This document shows, in pieces, positions 27,543 to 35,953 of a stretch of DNA of 64,000 nt; position 1 is the stretch's first letter; each line of letters starts with the position of its first letter. The stretch lies in the NCBI GenBank assembly GCA_965261015.1, contig CBDHCC010000002.1, forward strand, positions 248,001-312,000, given 5' to 3'. The stretch is from CBDHCC01 sp965261015. Its GTDB lineage: Bacteria; Pseudomonadota; Alphaproteobacteria; Sphingomonadales; Sphingomonadaceae. A program made the position numbers and the translations under genes. The notes beneath the pieces were generated by a model. That model was not told where the DNA came from. It did not search any database and saw nothing but the letters and a program-made list of their open reading frames with translations.

Positions 27543-29801
27543 TTAACCCGAAAAGCGGCCGCTCGCCGGAAAGCCCCTCGGCGGCATGCGTCCGGCCGCG
27601 CCTCGAACCGCGCGCCATTCGGCCATGTCCGATTCCGTCCGCGTCCGGCCGGTGTCTCCGCCCATCGGCCAGCTGATGCCCTCCGCCAACGGAAAGGTGA
27701 TCGCGTCGGCCAGGCCGCCGTCGCGGTAACGCTGCAGCATCTGGCCCACTCCGCGCACCATCTCCGGCAACTCGTCGAGGGCGAAGACCAGCAGTCTGCG
27801 GTTCTCGCCCACCACCGCCACCGCGTCGTCTTGTGCGTTCACGACGCGCGCGATCGCCAGACGCTCGCCCTTGCGCGGCGTCAGGACCGCCTTGCCCTTG
27901 CGTGTCTCCGCGATGACCTCGTCTAGCGGCGCCACGAAACCGCGTCCGTCGCTGGACGCCACCAGAGCGTGCCCACCCTTCCGATAGGGGATCAGCGCGA
28001 CGATCTGGCTGTCGGGATCGACGTCGACCATCGATCGGACCGGTTCGCCAAATCCGCGCCCGCCCGGCAGGCCGTTCGCTCCGACGGTGAAGAACCGCCC
28101 GCTGTCGGTGACCAGCAGCAGGCGATCCGTGGTCTGGACGCGCAGCGGCGCGAAGCCCAGATCGTCGCCCTCCTTGTGTTTGAGCGCACCCACCTGCTCG
28201 TCGGTCAGGTGCCCCTTCATGCCGCGCAACCAGCCACGCTTCGACAGCACGACCGTCACGGGTTCGCGCTCGATCATCGCTTCGATCGGGACTTCGACCA
28301 GTTCGGGCGCTTCCTCGATTCGAGTGCGCCGTCGGCCGAGCGCGGTGTCCGGCCCGTATTTCTTGTGCAGCGCCGCGATGTCCTTCTTCAATCGCGCTCT
28401 CTGCCGCTGCGGGGATTCCAGGAGCGCCACCAGGCCGGCGCGCTCCTTTTCCAGCAGGTCCCGCTCGCGACGAAGCTCCATCTCCTCCAGCTTGCGCAGC
28501 GAACGCAGGCGCATGTTCAGGATGGCTTCGGCCTGGCGCTCGGTCAGCTCGAACTCGGCGATCAGCACCGGCTTGGGCTCGTCCTCGGCGCGGATGATGG
28601 CGATCACCCGGTCCAGGTTCAGATAGGCGACGATGTACCCGTCGAGCAGCTCGATCCGCTCGTCGATCTTCGCCAGCCGGTGCCGCGACCGGCGCTGCAG
28701 CACCTCGATCTGGTGGGCCAGCCAGTGGGTCAGCACTTCGCGCAGCGACAGGACCTGTGGAGTGCGCTGAGCATCCAGCACGTTCATGTTGAGCGACACG
28801 CGGCTTTCCAGGTCCGTCAGCCGGAACAGGCCCGCCATCAGGGTGTCCGCGTCGACCGTCCGGCTGCGCGGCTCCAGCACGATGCGCAGGTCCTCCGCAC
28901 TCTCGTCCCGCACGTCGGCCAGGATCGGCAGCTTCTTCTCCACGATGACGGTGGCGATCTGCTCAATCAGCTTGCCCTTGGTGACTCCATAGGGGATTTC
29001 GGTCACCACGACGGTCCACTGGCCGCGCGTCGACCGGTCGACCGCCCAAGTGGAGCGCACGCGGAACGAGCCACGTCCCGTGGCATAGGCGTGAGCGATC
29101 GCCTCCGCCCCGTCCACGATCCAGCCGCCGGTGGGCAGATCCGGTCCGCGCACCGCCGCCATCAGCTGCGCGTCGTCGGCAGCCGGATCGTCGATCAGGA
29201 TGCGCGCCGCATCCAACACCTCCGCCGCGTTGTGGGGTGGGATGTTCGTGGCCATGCCGACTGCGATGCCGCTCGCCCCGTTCGCCAGCAGGTTGGGGAA
29301 CAGGCCGGGCATCACCTCCGGCTCCCGCTCCTCGCCATTGTAGGTAGGGCGAAAGTCGACGGTGCCGTCGTCCAGCCCCGCCATCAGGTCCATGGCGACG
29401 GCGGTCAGCTTGGCCTCGGTGTAGCGATAGGCGGCGGCGTTGTCGCCGTCGATGTTGCCGAAATTGCCCTGGCCGTCGACCAGCGGATAGCGGAGCGCGA
29501 AATCCTGGGCCAAGCGGACCATGGCGTCATAGACCGACGTGTCGCCATGCGGGTGGTATTTGCCGATCACGTCGCCCACCACGCGCGCCGACTTCTTATA
29601 ACCCTGCGCCGGCTCCAGCCGCAGCAGGCGCATGGCCCAGAGCAGCCGGCGGTGGACCGGCTTCAGCCCGTCACGCAGGTCCGGAAGCGAGCGCGCCGTG
29701 ATGGTGGAGAGCGCGTAGACCAGATACCGCTCCGAGAGCGCCGTCGCGAAGGACGTGTCCTCGATGCCGTTCTCCGGCCGGTCGTCCGCTGTCGTGGCCA
29801 T
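27543..29801 (-). CDS. parC: DNA topoisomerase IV subunit A
   Basis: A 752-residue type IIA topoisomerase subunit that breaks and rejoins DNA to separate daughter chromosomes. Seen: RYLVYALSTITARSLPDLRDGLKPVHRR, the quinolone-region YHPHGDTSVYDAMVRLAQ, and the catalytic Tyr in AYRYTEAKL. The C-terminal part contains several beta-pinwheel blade repeats (GRGFVAPL, GRFFTVG) less regular than in GyrA, and no GyrA-box (QRRGGKG) is seen, which favours ParC. Start ATG 29801. Convergent with cca, 25 bases apart. Confidence 0.93.
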   Translation of the reverse strand: MATTADDRPENGIEDTSFATALSERYLVYALSTITARSLPDLRDGLKPVHRRLLWAMRLLRLEPAQGYKKSARVVGDVIGKYHPHGDTSVYDAMVRLAQDFALRYPLVDGQGNFGNIDGDNAAAYRYTEAKLTAVAMDLMAGLDDGTVDFRPTYNGEEREPEVMPGLFPNLLANGASGIAVGMATNIPPHNAAEVLDAARILIDDPAADDAQLMAAVRGPDLPTGGWIVDGAEAIAHAYATGRGSFRVRSTWAVDRSTRGQWTVVVTEIPYGVTKGKLIEQIATVIVEKKLPILADVRDESAEDLRIVLEPRSRTVDADTLMAGLFRLTDLESRVSLNMNVLDAQRTPQVLSLREVLTHWLAHQIEVLQRRSRHRLAKIDERIELLDGYIVAYLNLDRVIAIIRAEDEPKPVLIAEFELTERQAEAILNMRLRSLRKLEEMELRRERDLLEKERAGLVALLESPQRQRARLKKDIAALHKKYGPDTALGRRRTRIEEAPELVEVPIEAMIEREPVTVVLSKRGWLRGMKGHLTDEQVGALKHKEGDDLGFAPLRVQTTDRLLLVTDSGRFFTVGANGLPGGRGFGEPVRSMVDVDPDSQIVALIPYRKGGHALVASSDGRGFVAPLDEVIAETRKGKAVLTPRKGERLAIARVVNAQDDAVAVVGENRRLLVFALDELPEMVRGVGQMLQRYRDGGLADAITFPLAEGISWPMGGDTGRTRTESDMAEWRAVRGAAGRMPPRGFPASGRFSG

Positions 29802-29900
29802 GAATGGCCGGCGGGTAGCAGGGGCGGAAGGATTGTTCCAGCATGCGGCCGAACGGCGATCGCTTGCAGGAAAGGCGGATGGTCGGGCAAGGCGACGCCC

Positions 29901-30638
29901 GTGCCCGACCACGACCTTCCTCCTCCCCCGCCGCTGGACGACGATGCCAGCCTGTTCCTCGACTTCGACGGGACGCTGGTCGAACTGGCCGCCGGGCCGG
30001 ACGAGGTGCACGTCCTGAACGAATTGCCGGACCTCCTCGCCGGCGTGTCGCGGCGCTTGGCGGGCAGATTGGCGATCGTGAGCGGCCGGTCGGTCGAGTG
30101 GCTGCACCGCACCGGGGTGGGCGAACACGCGCTGTCGGGCACTCATGGGAGCGAGCTGCGGCTGGCGGGTCGAGAGGTCGAGCGTCCCGATCGGCCGGCC
30201 GCGCTGGACCGGGTGGAGGAGGCGTTCCAAGGTTTCGCCGACCAGCGGCCCGGCGTGATCGTCGAGCGCAAGGCGCTTGCCGCCGGCCTGCACTTCCGCC
30301 GCGTTCCCGAGCACGAGGCCGCCGCCCACGCGCTGGCCACCGAATGGGGCGAGCGCGTGGGGCTGGCGGTGCAGCCGGGCAAGATGATGGTGGAACTGCG
30401 ACTGCCTGGCGGGTCCAAGGGCACGGCCGTCGAGGCGTTGATGAAGCGCGAGCCGTTCCGCGCGGGTCGCCCGATCTTCCTGGGCGACGATGTGACGGAC
30501 GAAGACGGCTTTGCCCAGGCGGCGGGCCTGGGAGGTTTGGGCGTGCTCGTCGGACCGGTGCGCGAGACGCGGGCGACCCACCGGCTTCCCGATGTCGCCG
30601 CCGTTCACGCTTGGCTGGCCTCGGTCCCGGCCCCGTGA
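29901..30638 (+). CDS. otsB: Trehalose-6-phosphate phosphatase
   Basis: A 245-residue HAD-family phosphatase that dephosphorylates trehalose-6-phosphate. Seen: catalytic DFDGTLVE (20-27, Asp nucleophile DxDGT), IVSGRSVEWL, and GDDVTDED near residue 197. Start taken at GTG 29901, 99 bases downstream of and divergent from parC. First of three coupled genes otsB-GH15-otsA, all with 4-base overlaps. Confidence 0.9.
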   Translation: MPDHDLPPPPPLDDDASLFLDFDGTLVELAAGPDEVHVLNELPDLLAGVSRRLAGRLAIVSGRSVEWLHRTGVGEHALSGTHGSELRLAGREVERPDRPAALDRVEEAFQGFADQRPGVIVERKALAAGLHFRRVPEHEAAAHALATEWGERVGLAVQPGKMMVELRLPGGSKGTAVEALMKREPFRAGRPIFLGDDVTDEDGFAQAAGLGGLGVLVGPVRETRATHRLPDVAAVHAWLASVPAP

Positions 30639-32416
30639 CCGCCGACCTCGACCTCTGGCCGATCGGCAACTGCCAGGTCTCCGCGCTGGTGGACGCGCGG
30701 GGCCGTTTCGTCTGGGGTTGCGCGCCGCGCGTCGACGGCGATCCGCTGTTTTCCGCCCTGGTGAACGGCACCGAGCCGGACGGAGGCTTCTGGGCCATCG
30801 AACTGGAACACTGCGCGTCGGTGACCCAGCGCTACATCCGCAACACGCCGATCCTGATCACCCGGATGGAGGACGAGGGCGGCAACGCGATCGAGATCAC
30901 CGATTTCTGCCCGCGCGCCCGACGGCAGGACCGGGTCTATCGGCCCACCGCCTGGGTGCGCCGGGTGGAGGCGGTCGCCGGCAGTCCGCGCATCGTCGTG
31001 CGCCTGCGCCCACACGCCGATTGGGGGCGACGACGGACGACGCCGGTGCAGGGTTCCAATCACCTGCGCTACGACACGGCCACTCCCTTGCGCCTTTCGA
31101 CGGATGCGCCGGTCGGCCTCGTCGCGGAGGAGCGGCCGTTCCGGGTCGAGCGACCCCATACCTTTTTCCTGGGCCCGGACGAGCGGTTCGACGGATCGCT
31201 GGACGTCGGTGTTCGCGCGATGCTGTCCGAGACGATCGGAGAATGGAAAGACTGGGTGCGCGGATTGGCCACCCCGCCCGAATGGCAGCAGGCGGTGATC
31301 CGGGCGGCCATCACGCTGAAGCTCTGCCAGCACGAAGAGACCGGCGCGATCGTGGCCGCCCTGACGACCTCGATTCCCGAGGCGCCGAACTCCGCGCGCA
31401 ATTGGGACTACCGCTTCTGCTGGGTCCGCGACGCCTATTACACGGTCGAGGCGTTGAACCGCCTGGGCGCGCTCGATGTGCTCGAAGGCTATCTGATGTA
31501 TCTCCGCAACCTGGTCGACAACGCGGCCAAGGGGCACATCCAGCCCTTGTACGATGTCGCCGGGGCGGCACGGCTGGAAGAGCGCACGGCCGAGCAGTTG
31601 GCGGGATATCGCGGCATGGGGCCCGTTCGCCACGGCAATGCCGCCTACACCCAGGTCCAGCACGACGCCTACGGCCAGATCGTGCTGGTGAGCGCCCAGG
31701 CGTTCGTGGACGATCGCCTGTTCCGCCCCAGTGGCCCGGCCGATTTCGAGACGCTGGAACGCGTCGGAGAGCGCGCCTGGGCGCGTTACGATCAGCCGGA
31801 CGCCGGCCTGTGGGAGCTTCGCACGAAGTCGCACGTCCACACCTATTCGGCGGTGATGTGCTGGGCGGCGTGCGACCGGCTGGCCCGCGTGGCCGCGCCA
31901 GCCGGCGCGCCGGAGCGCGAGCCGATCTGGCGCGAGCGGGCCGATCAGATGCGCGCGCGCATTCTCGACGCCGCTTGGCGATCGGACACGAACACCTTGT
32001 CGGCCACCTTCCAGGGCGACGAGCGCGACGCCAGCCTGCTTCAGCTGCTCGACCTGCGCTTCCTGTCCGCCGAGGACCCGCGATACACCGGCACCGTCCA
32101 CGCCACGGAGGCGGCGCTGCGGCGTGGGTCCGACATGCTGCGCTATGCCACGCCGGACGATTTCGGGGAGCCGGAGACGGCGTTCACCGTCTGCTCCTTC
32201 TGGTTGATCGAGGCGCTGGCGCGCACCGGGCGGCGGGACGAGGCGCGGGCGCTGTTCCAGACCATGCTGGACCGCCGCACCCCGTCCGGCCTGTTGAGCG
32301 AGGACGCCGATTTCTACACGGGCGAATTGTGGGGTAACTTCCCCCAGACCTACTCGCTGGTCGGCATCATCAACGCCGCCGTCCTGCTGTCGAAGCCGTG
32401 GAGCGCCGTGCTGTGA
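30635..32416 (+). CDS. Glycoside hydrolase family 15 protein (glucoamylase/trehalase-like)
   Basis: A 593-residue GH15 enzyme. Seen: an N-terminal beta-sandwich domain, then the (alpha/alpha)6 catalytic domain with NSARNWDYRFCWVRDAYYT near residue 255 and the C-terminal LLSEDADFYTGELWGNFPQTYSL block, both characteristic. No signal peptide, so it acts in the cytosol. GTG start overlaps the otsB stop. GH15 includes glucoamylases and some trehalases; placed between otsB and otsA, a trehalase or alpha-glucan role in trehalose turnover is inferred. Substrate not provable from sequence. Confidence 0.88.
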   Translation: MTADLDLWPIGNCQVSALVDARGRFVWGCAPRVDGDPLFSALVNGTEPDGGFWAIELEHCASVTQRYIRNTPILITRMEDEGGNAIEITDFCPRARRQDRVYRPTAWVRRVEAVAGSPRIVVRLRPHADWGRRRTTPVQGSNHLRYDTATPLRLSTDAPVGLVAEERPFRVERPHTFFLGPDERFDGSLDVGVRAMLSETIGEWKDWVRGLATPPEWQQAVIRAAITLKLCQHEETGAIVAALTTSIPEAPNSARNWDYRFCWVRDAYYTVEALNRLGALDVLEGYLMYLRNLVDNAAKGHIQPLYDVAGAARLEERTAEQLAGYRGMGPVRHGNAAYTQVQHDAYGQIVLVSAQAFVDDRLFRPSGPADFETLERVGERAWARYDQPDAGLWELRTKSHVHTYSAVMCWAACDRLARVAAPAGAPEREPIWRERADQMRARILDAAWRSDTNTLSATFQGDERDASLLQLLDLRFLSAEDPRYTGTVHATEAALRRGSDMLRYATPDDFGEPETAFTVCSFWLIEALARTGRRDEARALFQTMLDRRTPSGLLSEDADFYTGELWGNFPQTYSLVGIINAAVLLSKPWSAVL

Positions 32417-33831
32417 GCCGCCTGCTCGTCATCTCCAACCGCGTGCGCCGTCCCGGAGCCGACGCGGCCCAAGGCGGACTGGCCGTGGCCCTGGGGGCGG
32501 CGCTGCGCGCGAACAAAGGCCTGTGGTTCGGATGGTCGGGCGAACGCACCGACCGCTTCACCGGCGCCCTGCGGATCGCGGAGGACGAGGGCATCCGCAC
32601 CGCCACGGTCGACCTGGAAGACCAGGATATCGACGAATATTACAACGGCTATGCCAACCGGACGCTCTGGCCGCTGTTCCACTATCGCATAGACCTGGCC
32701 GAATATGACCGGGCGTTCGGATCGGGGTACGAGCGGGTCAACAATCGCCTGGCGGACACCGTCACGCCGCTGATCGAGCCGGACGATCTGGTGTGGGTTC
32801 ACGACTATCACCTGATCCCGCTGGGTTTCGCCTTGCGCAAACGGGGCGTGGTCAATCGCATGGGGTTCTTTCTCCATATCCCCTGGCCCCCCACCCGCCT
32901 GCTCGTCAGCCTTCCCCACCATCGCCGCCTGGTCGAATCGCTGTTCGCCTACGACGTCGTGGGTTTTCAGACCGCCGAGTGGCTCGAATCCTTTCGCCAT
33001 TTCGTCCAGCACGAGATGGGGGGAACGGTGGAGGGCGACTGGGCGACGGTGGGCGACCGCCGGGTGAAGGCCGTCGCCTGCCCGATCGGTATCGATTATG
33101 CGGAGTTCATGGCGATGGCCGCGGGACAGACCGCGACGGCCATGCACGACCGCCTGTGCCGATCCCTGCAGGACCGGCGCATGCTGGTCGGCGTCGACCG
33201 GCTGGATTACTCCAAGGGGTTGGAGGAGCGGTTCAGCGGTTGGGATCGGGTGCTGCGCGACCGGCCCGAATGGCGACGCGAGGCGGTGCTGGTCCAGATC
33301 GCGCCGCCGTCACGATCCGACGTCGCGACCTACCAGGCGATCCGATCAAAGCTGGACGCGCTCAGCGGCCGGATCAACGGCGTCTATGCGGACGTCGACT
33401 GGACCCCCATCCGCTACGTCAACCAGGGCTATGGCCGCGACGAACTGGCCGGGATCTACCGCGCCGCCCACGTCGGACTGGTCACGCCGCTGCGCGACGG
33501 AATGAACCTGGTCGCCAAGGAGTATGTGGCGGCGCAGGACCCCAAACAGCCTGGCGTGCTCGTCCTGTCGCGCTTCGCGGGCGCCGCAGCGCAGATGGAC
33601 GCGGCGTTGATGGTCAATCCATATTCGGCCGAGGAGATGTCGGACGCGATCGCCACGGCCCTGGCCATGCCGCTGCCAGAGCGGCGCGAGCGGCACACCG
33701 CGCTCCTCGAGGCGGTCGAGCGGGAGGATGTCGAATGGTGGCAGGAACTGTTCCTCGATCATTTGCGAAGCGTTCCTGAGCCGACGCCCGCCCCGCCCGG
33801 AACGCGGGAAGGTGACGGCACGCTGCACTGA
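32413..33831 (+). CDS. otsA: Trehalose-6-phosphate synthase (UDP/GDP-forming), GT20
   Basis: A 472-residue GT20 glycosyltransferase. Seen: RLLVISNRVRRP at the N-terminus, HDYHLIPL near residue 132, VGVDRLDYSKGLEERF with the donor-phosphate-binding Lys, and the NLVAKEYVAAQ acceptor-site block. The start is the GTG overlapping the GH15 stop. It joins glucose from a UDP- or ADP-sugar to glucose-6-phosphate. The C-terminus carries a short Pro-rich tail. Confidence 0.93.
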   Translation: MSRLLVISNRVRRPGADAAQGGLAVALGAALRANKGLWFGWSGERTDRFTGALRIAEDEGIRTATVDLEDQDIDEYYNGYANRTLWPLFHYRIDLAEYDRAFGSGYERVNNRLADTVTPLIEPDDLVWVHDYHLIPLGFALRKRGVVNRMGFFLHIPWPPTRLLVSLPHHRRLVESLFAYDVVGFQTAEWLESFRHFVQHEMGGTVEGDWATVGDRRVKAVACPIGIDYAEFMAMAAGQTATAMHDRLCRSLQDRRMLVGVDRLDYSKGLEERFSGWDRVLRDRPEWRREAVLVQIAPPSRSDVATYQAIRSKLDALSGRINGVYADVDWTPIRYVNQGYGRDELAGIYRAAHVGLVTPLRDGMNLVAKEYVAAQDPKQPGVLVLSRFAGAAAQMDAALMVNPYSAEEMSDAIATALAMPLPERRERHTALLEAVEREDVEWWQELFLDHLRSVPEPTPAPPGTREGDGTLH

Positions 33832-33873
33832 CGCGTCATCACCGGTTCAGCCCGGTGGCGTACCAAGTGAGCC

Positions 33874-34377
33874 ATGACACGGCTGCTCCTCCTGCTCGCC
33901 ATCCCGGTCCTTGCCGGTGCCAGTTCGCCCCAGAACGGCTTTGTGGGTCCGGTGCTCGCCGCCCACCAGGCCGAGCGGGCGTCCGTGGGAGTGCCGGCGC
34001 TGGTCTGGGACGAGCGGCTGGCCGCGGGTGCGACGCGATGGGCTCGCCACCTGGCCCGAACGGGCGCGCTTCAGCACGAGGTGGCGTATTCCGGCGATGC
34101 CGAGGCGCCTGGCGAGAATCTCTGGATGGGCACCCACGCCGCCTGGTCGCCCGGCGAGATGGTGGCCGATTGGGCGCGGGAGAAGCGTCAGTTCCGTCCG
34201 GGCGTTTTCCCCAACGTCAGCCGCTCCGGCGGCTTCGCGGCGGTGGGACACTACACCCAGATGGTCTGGCGCCGCACTCGGTATCTCGGCTGCGGAATCG
34301 CGACCGACGGCGACATGGATTACCTGGTCTGCCGCTACGCCACGCCCGGCAACGTCTATGGCGAGCGGGTCTATTGA
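33874..34377 (+). CDS. Secreted CAP-domain (SCP/PR1) protein, copy 1
   Basis: A 167-residue protein with a signal peptide (MTRLLLLLAIPVLAGA). The remaining 145 residues are one CAP domain: HQAERASVGVPALVWDERL, GENLWMGT, and the signature GHYTQMVWRRTRYLGCG plus DYLVCRY. A near-identical domain lies in the next gene, about 60% identical by eye, so the pair is a tandem duplication. CAP proteins are extracellular/periplasmic with unknown enzymatic role; some bind lipids. Lies 43 bases after otsA. Confidence 0.88.
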   Translation: MTRLLLLLAIPVLAGASSPQNGFVGPVLAAHQAERASVGVPALVWDERLAAGATRWARHLARTGALQHEVAYSGDAEAPGENLWMGTHAAWSPGEMVADWAREKRQFRPGVFPNVSRSGGFAAVGHYTQMVWRRTRYLGCGIATDGDMDYLVCRYATPGNVYGERVY

Positions 34378-34460
34378 GGGTGGCCCGCGGCTACGGTGAA
34401 CATTCGGGTAAGGTCGTTCGGCAAGCCGCCGGTGACGCGCGGGGCGGCACGTCGGCGGAC

Positions 34461-34976
34461 ATGGCTCGATTCCTCCCTGCGCTCACCCTGCTGTTCGCCT
34501 TGCCGATGACGGTCGGGGCCAGCGATCCCGCCCGCTCCTTCATCGGCCCCGTCATGGACCGCCATCACGTTGAACGCGCCGCCGTCGGGGTGCCCGACAT
34601 GATATGGGACGAAGCGCTGGCCGACAGCGCCGGGCGTTGGGCGCGCGAACTGGCCCGCAGCCACAGCTTCGAGCACGAGGATGAAATCTCCGACGATCCG
34701 GAGGTCGAGGGCGAGAATCTGTGGATGGGAACGCGGGGCGCCTGGTCGCCCGCCGAGATGGTGTCGCACTGGGCGCGCGAACGGCGGGCCTTTCGCCCCG
34801 GCACCTTCCCGACCGTCAGCCGCACCGGCTCGCTGGAAGACGTCGGGCACTACACGCAGATGGTGTGGCGCAACACCGGCCGCGTGGGCTGCGCGGTCGC
34901 GTCCGACCGTCAAATGGATTATCTCGTCTGCCGCTACTCCCGCACCGGCAATGTCGAGGGCGAGCGCGTCTACTGA
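34461..34976 (+). CDS. Secreted CAP-domain (SCP/PR1) protein, copy 2
   Basis: A 171-residue paralogue of the preceding gene, 84 bases away. Signal peptide MARFLPALTLLFALPMTVGAS, then the CAP domain with VERAAVGVPDMIWDEALA, GENLWMGTRGAWSPAEMV, GHYTQMVWRNTGRVGCA and DYLVCRYSRTGNVEGE. Its His and Glu positions match the usual CAP cavity. The middle has an acidic insert (EDEISDDPEVE) absent from copy 1. Start at the ATG at 34461. Diverged since duplication, so both are probably functional. Confidence 0.88.
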   Translation: MARFLPALTLLFALPMTVGASDPARSFIGPVMDRHHVERAAVGVPDMIWDEALADSAGRWARELARSHSFEHEDEISDDPEVEGENLWMGTRGAWSPAEMVSHWARERRAFRPGTFPTVSRTGSLEDVGHYTQMVWRNTGRVGCAVASDRQMDYLVCRYSRTGNVEGERVY

Positions 34977-35050
34977 ACGACGACCCAGCCGGCAGCCGTC
35001 GGCCTTCCCGCGTCTGCAATACGCCATTATGTGCTACAGGACGGTCCAAG

Positions 35051-35090
35051 CCCCGGCCCGCGCGACCAGACGGAGTCGCGCCCGCCGGGG
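35051..35090 (+). promoter_or_regulatory. Strong hairpin in the purC leader
   Basis: CCCCGGC (35051-35057) pairs with GCCGGGG (35084-35090), and GCGCGAC (35060-35066) with GTCGCGC (35075-35081). The two stems are stacked across a CC/CC internal loop and capped by an 8-base loop, 14 base pairs in all. It ends 23 bases before the purC ATG, just ahead of the Shine-Dalgarno GGAAGGAAG. No T-run follows, so it is not a standard terminator for the upstream gene; a regulatory or mRNA-stabilising role is possible. Confidence 0.5.
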
Positions 35091-35113
35091 TGTCGTCGTT
35101 GGAAGGAAGTGCC

Positions 35114-35893
35114 ATGTCCCGTCGCCGCCAGATTTACGAAGGCAAGGCCAAGATCCTGTACGAGGGCACCGAACCCGGAACCCTGATCCAATATTTCAAG
35201 GACGACGCGACCGCCTTCAACGCACAGAAGAAGGGTACGATCAACGGCAAGGGTGTTCTGAACAACCGCATTTCGGAACACATCTTCACCCTGCTGGGTC
35301 AGATCGGCATTCCGACCCACTTCATCCGCCGGATCAACATGCGCGAGCAGCTGATCCGCCAGGTGGAGATCGTGCCGCTGGAAGTGATCGTCCGCAATGT
35401 CGCCGCCGGCTCGCTGTCGACGCGGCTGGGCATCGAGGAGGGAACCGCCCTGCCCCGTGCGCTGATCGAATATTGCTACAAGGACGACGCCTTGGGTGAT
35501 CCGCTGGTCAGCGAGGAGCACATCGCCTGCTTCGGCTGGGCCGCGCAGGACGAGCTCAACGACATGAGCGACCTGGCCCTTCGCGTGAACGACTTCCTGT
35601 GCGGCCTGTTCGCCGGCGTCGGCATCCGGCTGGTCGACTTCAAGCTGGAGTTCGGCCGTGTCTGGGACAACGATTTCTCCCGCATCATCCTGGCCGACGA
35701 GATCAGCCCGGACGGTTGCCGGCTGTGGGACGTGGAGTCCGGCGAGAAGCTGGACAAGGATCGGTTCCGGCGGGACCTCGGCGGCGAAGTCGAAGCCTAT
35801 CAGGACGTCGCGCGGCGGCTGGGTCTGATGCCGGAGGGGCCGGACACCGCGGTGCTGGACCTGGAAAAGCATCGCGCCAAGCGGAAGCGCTGA
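35114..35893 (+). CDS. purC: Phosphoribosylaminoimidazole-succinocarboxamide synthase
   Basis: A 259-residue SAICAR synthetase, an ATP-dependent step of purine synthesis. Seen: RRQIYEGKAKILYE at the N-terminus, EVIVRNVAAGS, the LVDFKLEFGR block, and ILADEISPDGCRLWD. Ribosome site GGAAGG. Typical length. Lies downstream of the hairpin leader and 60 bases before the M16 protease gene. Confidence 0.96.
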   Translation: MSRRRQIYEGKAKILYEGTEPGTLIQYFKDDATAFNAQKKGTINGKGVLNNRISEHIFTLLGQIGIPTHFIRRINMREQLIRQVEIVPLEVIVRNVAAGSLSTRLGIEEGTALPRALIEYCYKDDALGDPLVSEEHIACFGWAAQDELNDMSDLALRVNDFLCGLFAGVGIRLVDFKLEFGRVWDNDFSRIILADEISPDGCRLWDVESGEKLDKDRFRRDLGGEVEAYQDVARRLGLMPEGPDTAVLDLEKHRAKRKR

Positions 35894-35953
35894 GGGCGGG
35901 TGCTGCTGTGTGAACGGCTTGCCGACGTGGTCGGGCTTCGCCATGGCGGCGGC

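Noticed and set aside
27969..29900. Plus-strand frame opposite parC joined to otsB
   Set aside because: Antisense to a certain gene; otsB homology starts at GTG 29901.
33838..33858. Hairpin CACCGG/CCGGTG after otsA as a terminator
   Set aside because: Short 6-bp stem without a T-run, so the evidence is too weak.
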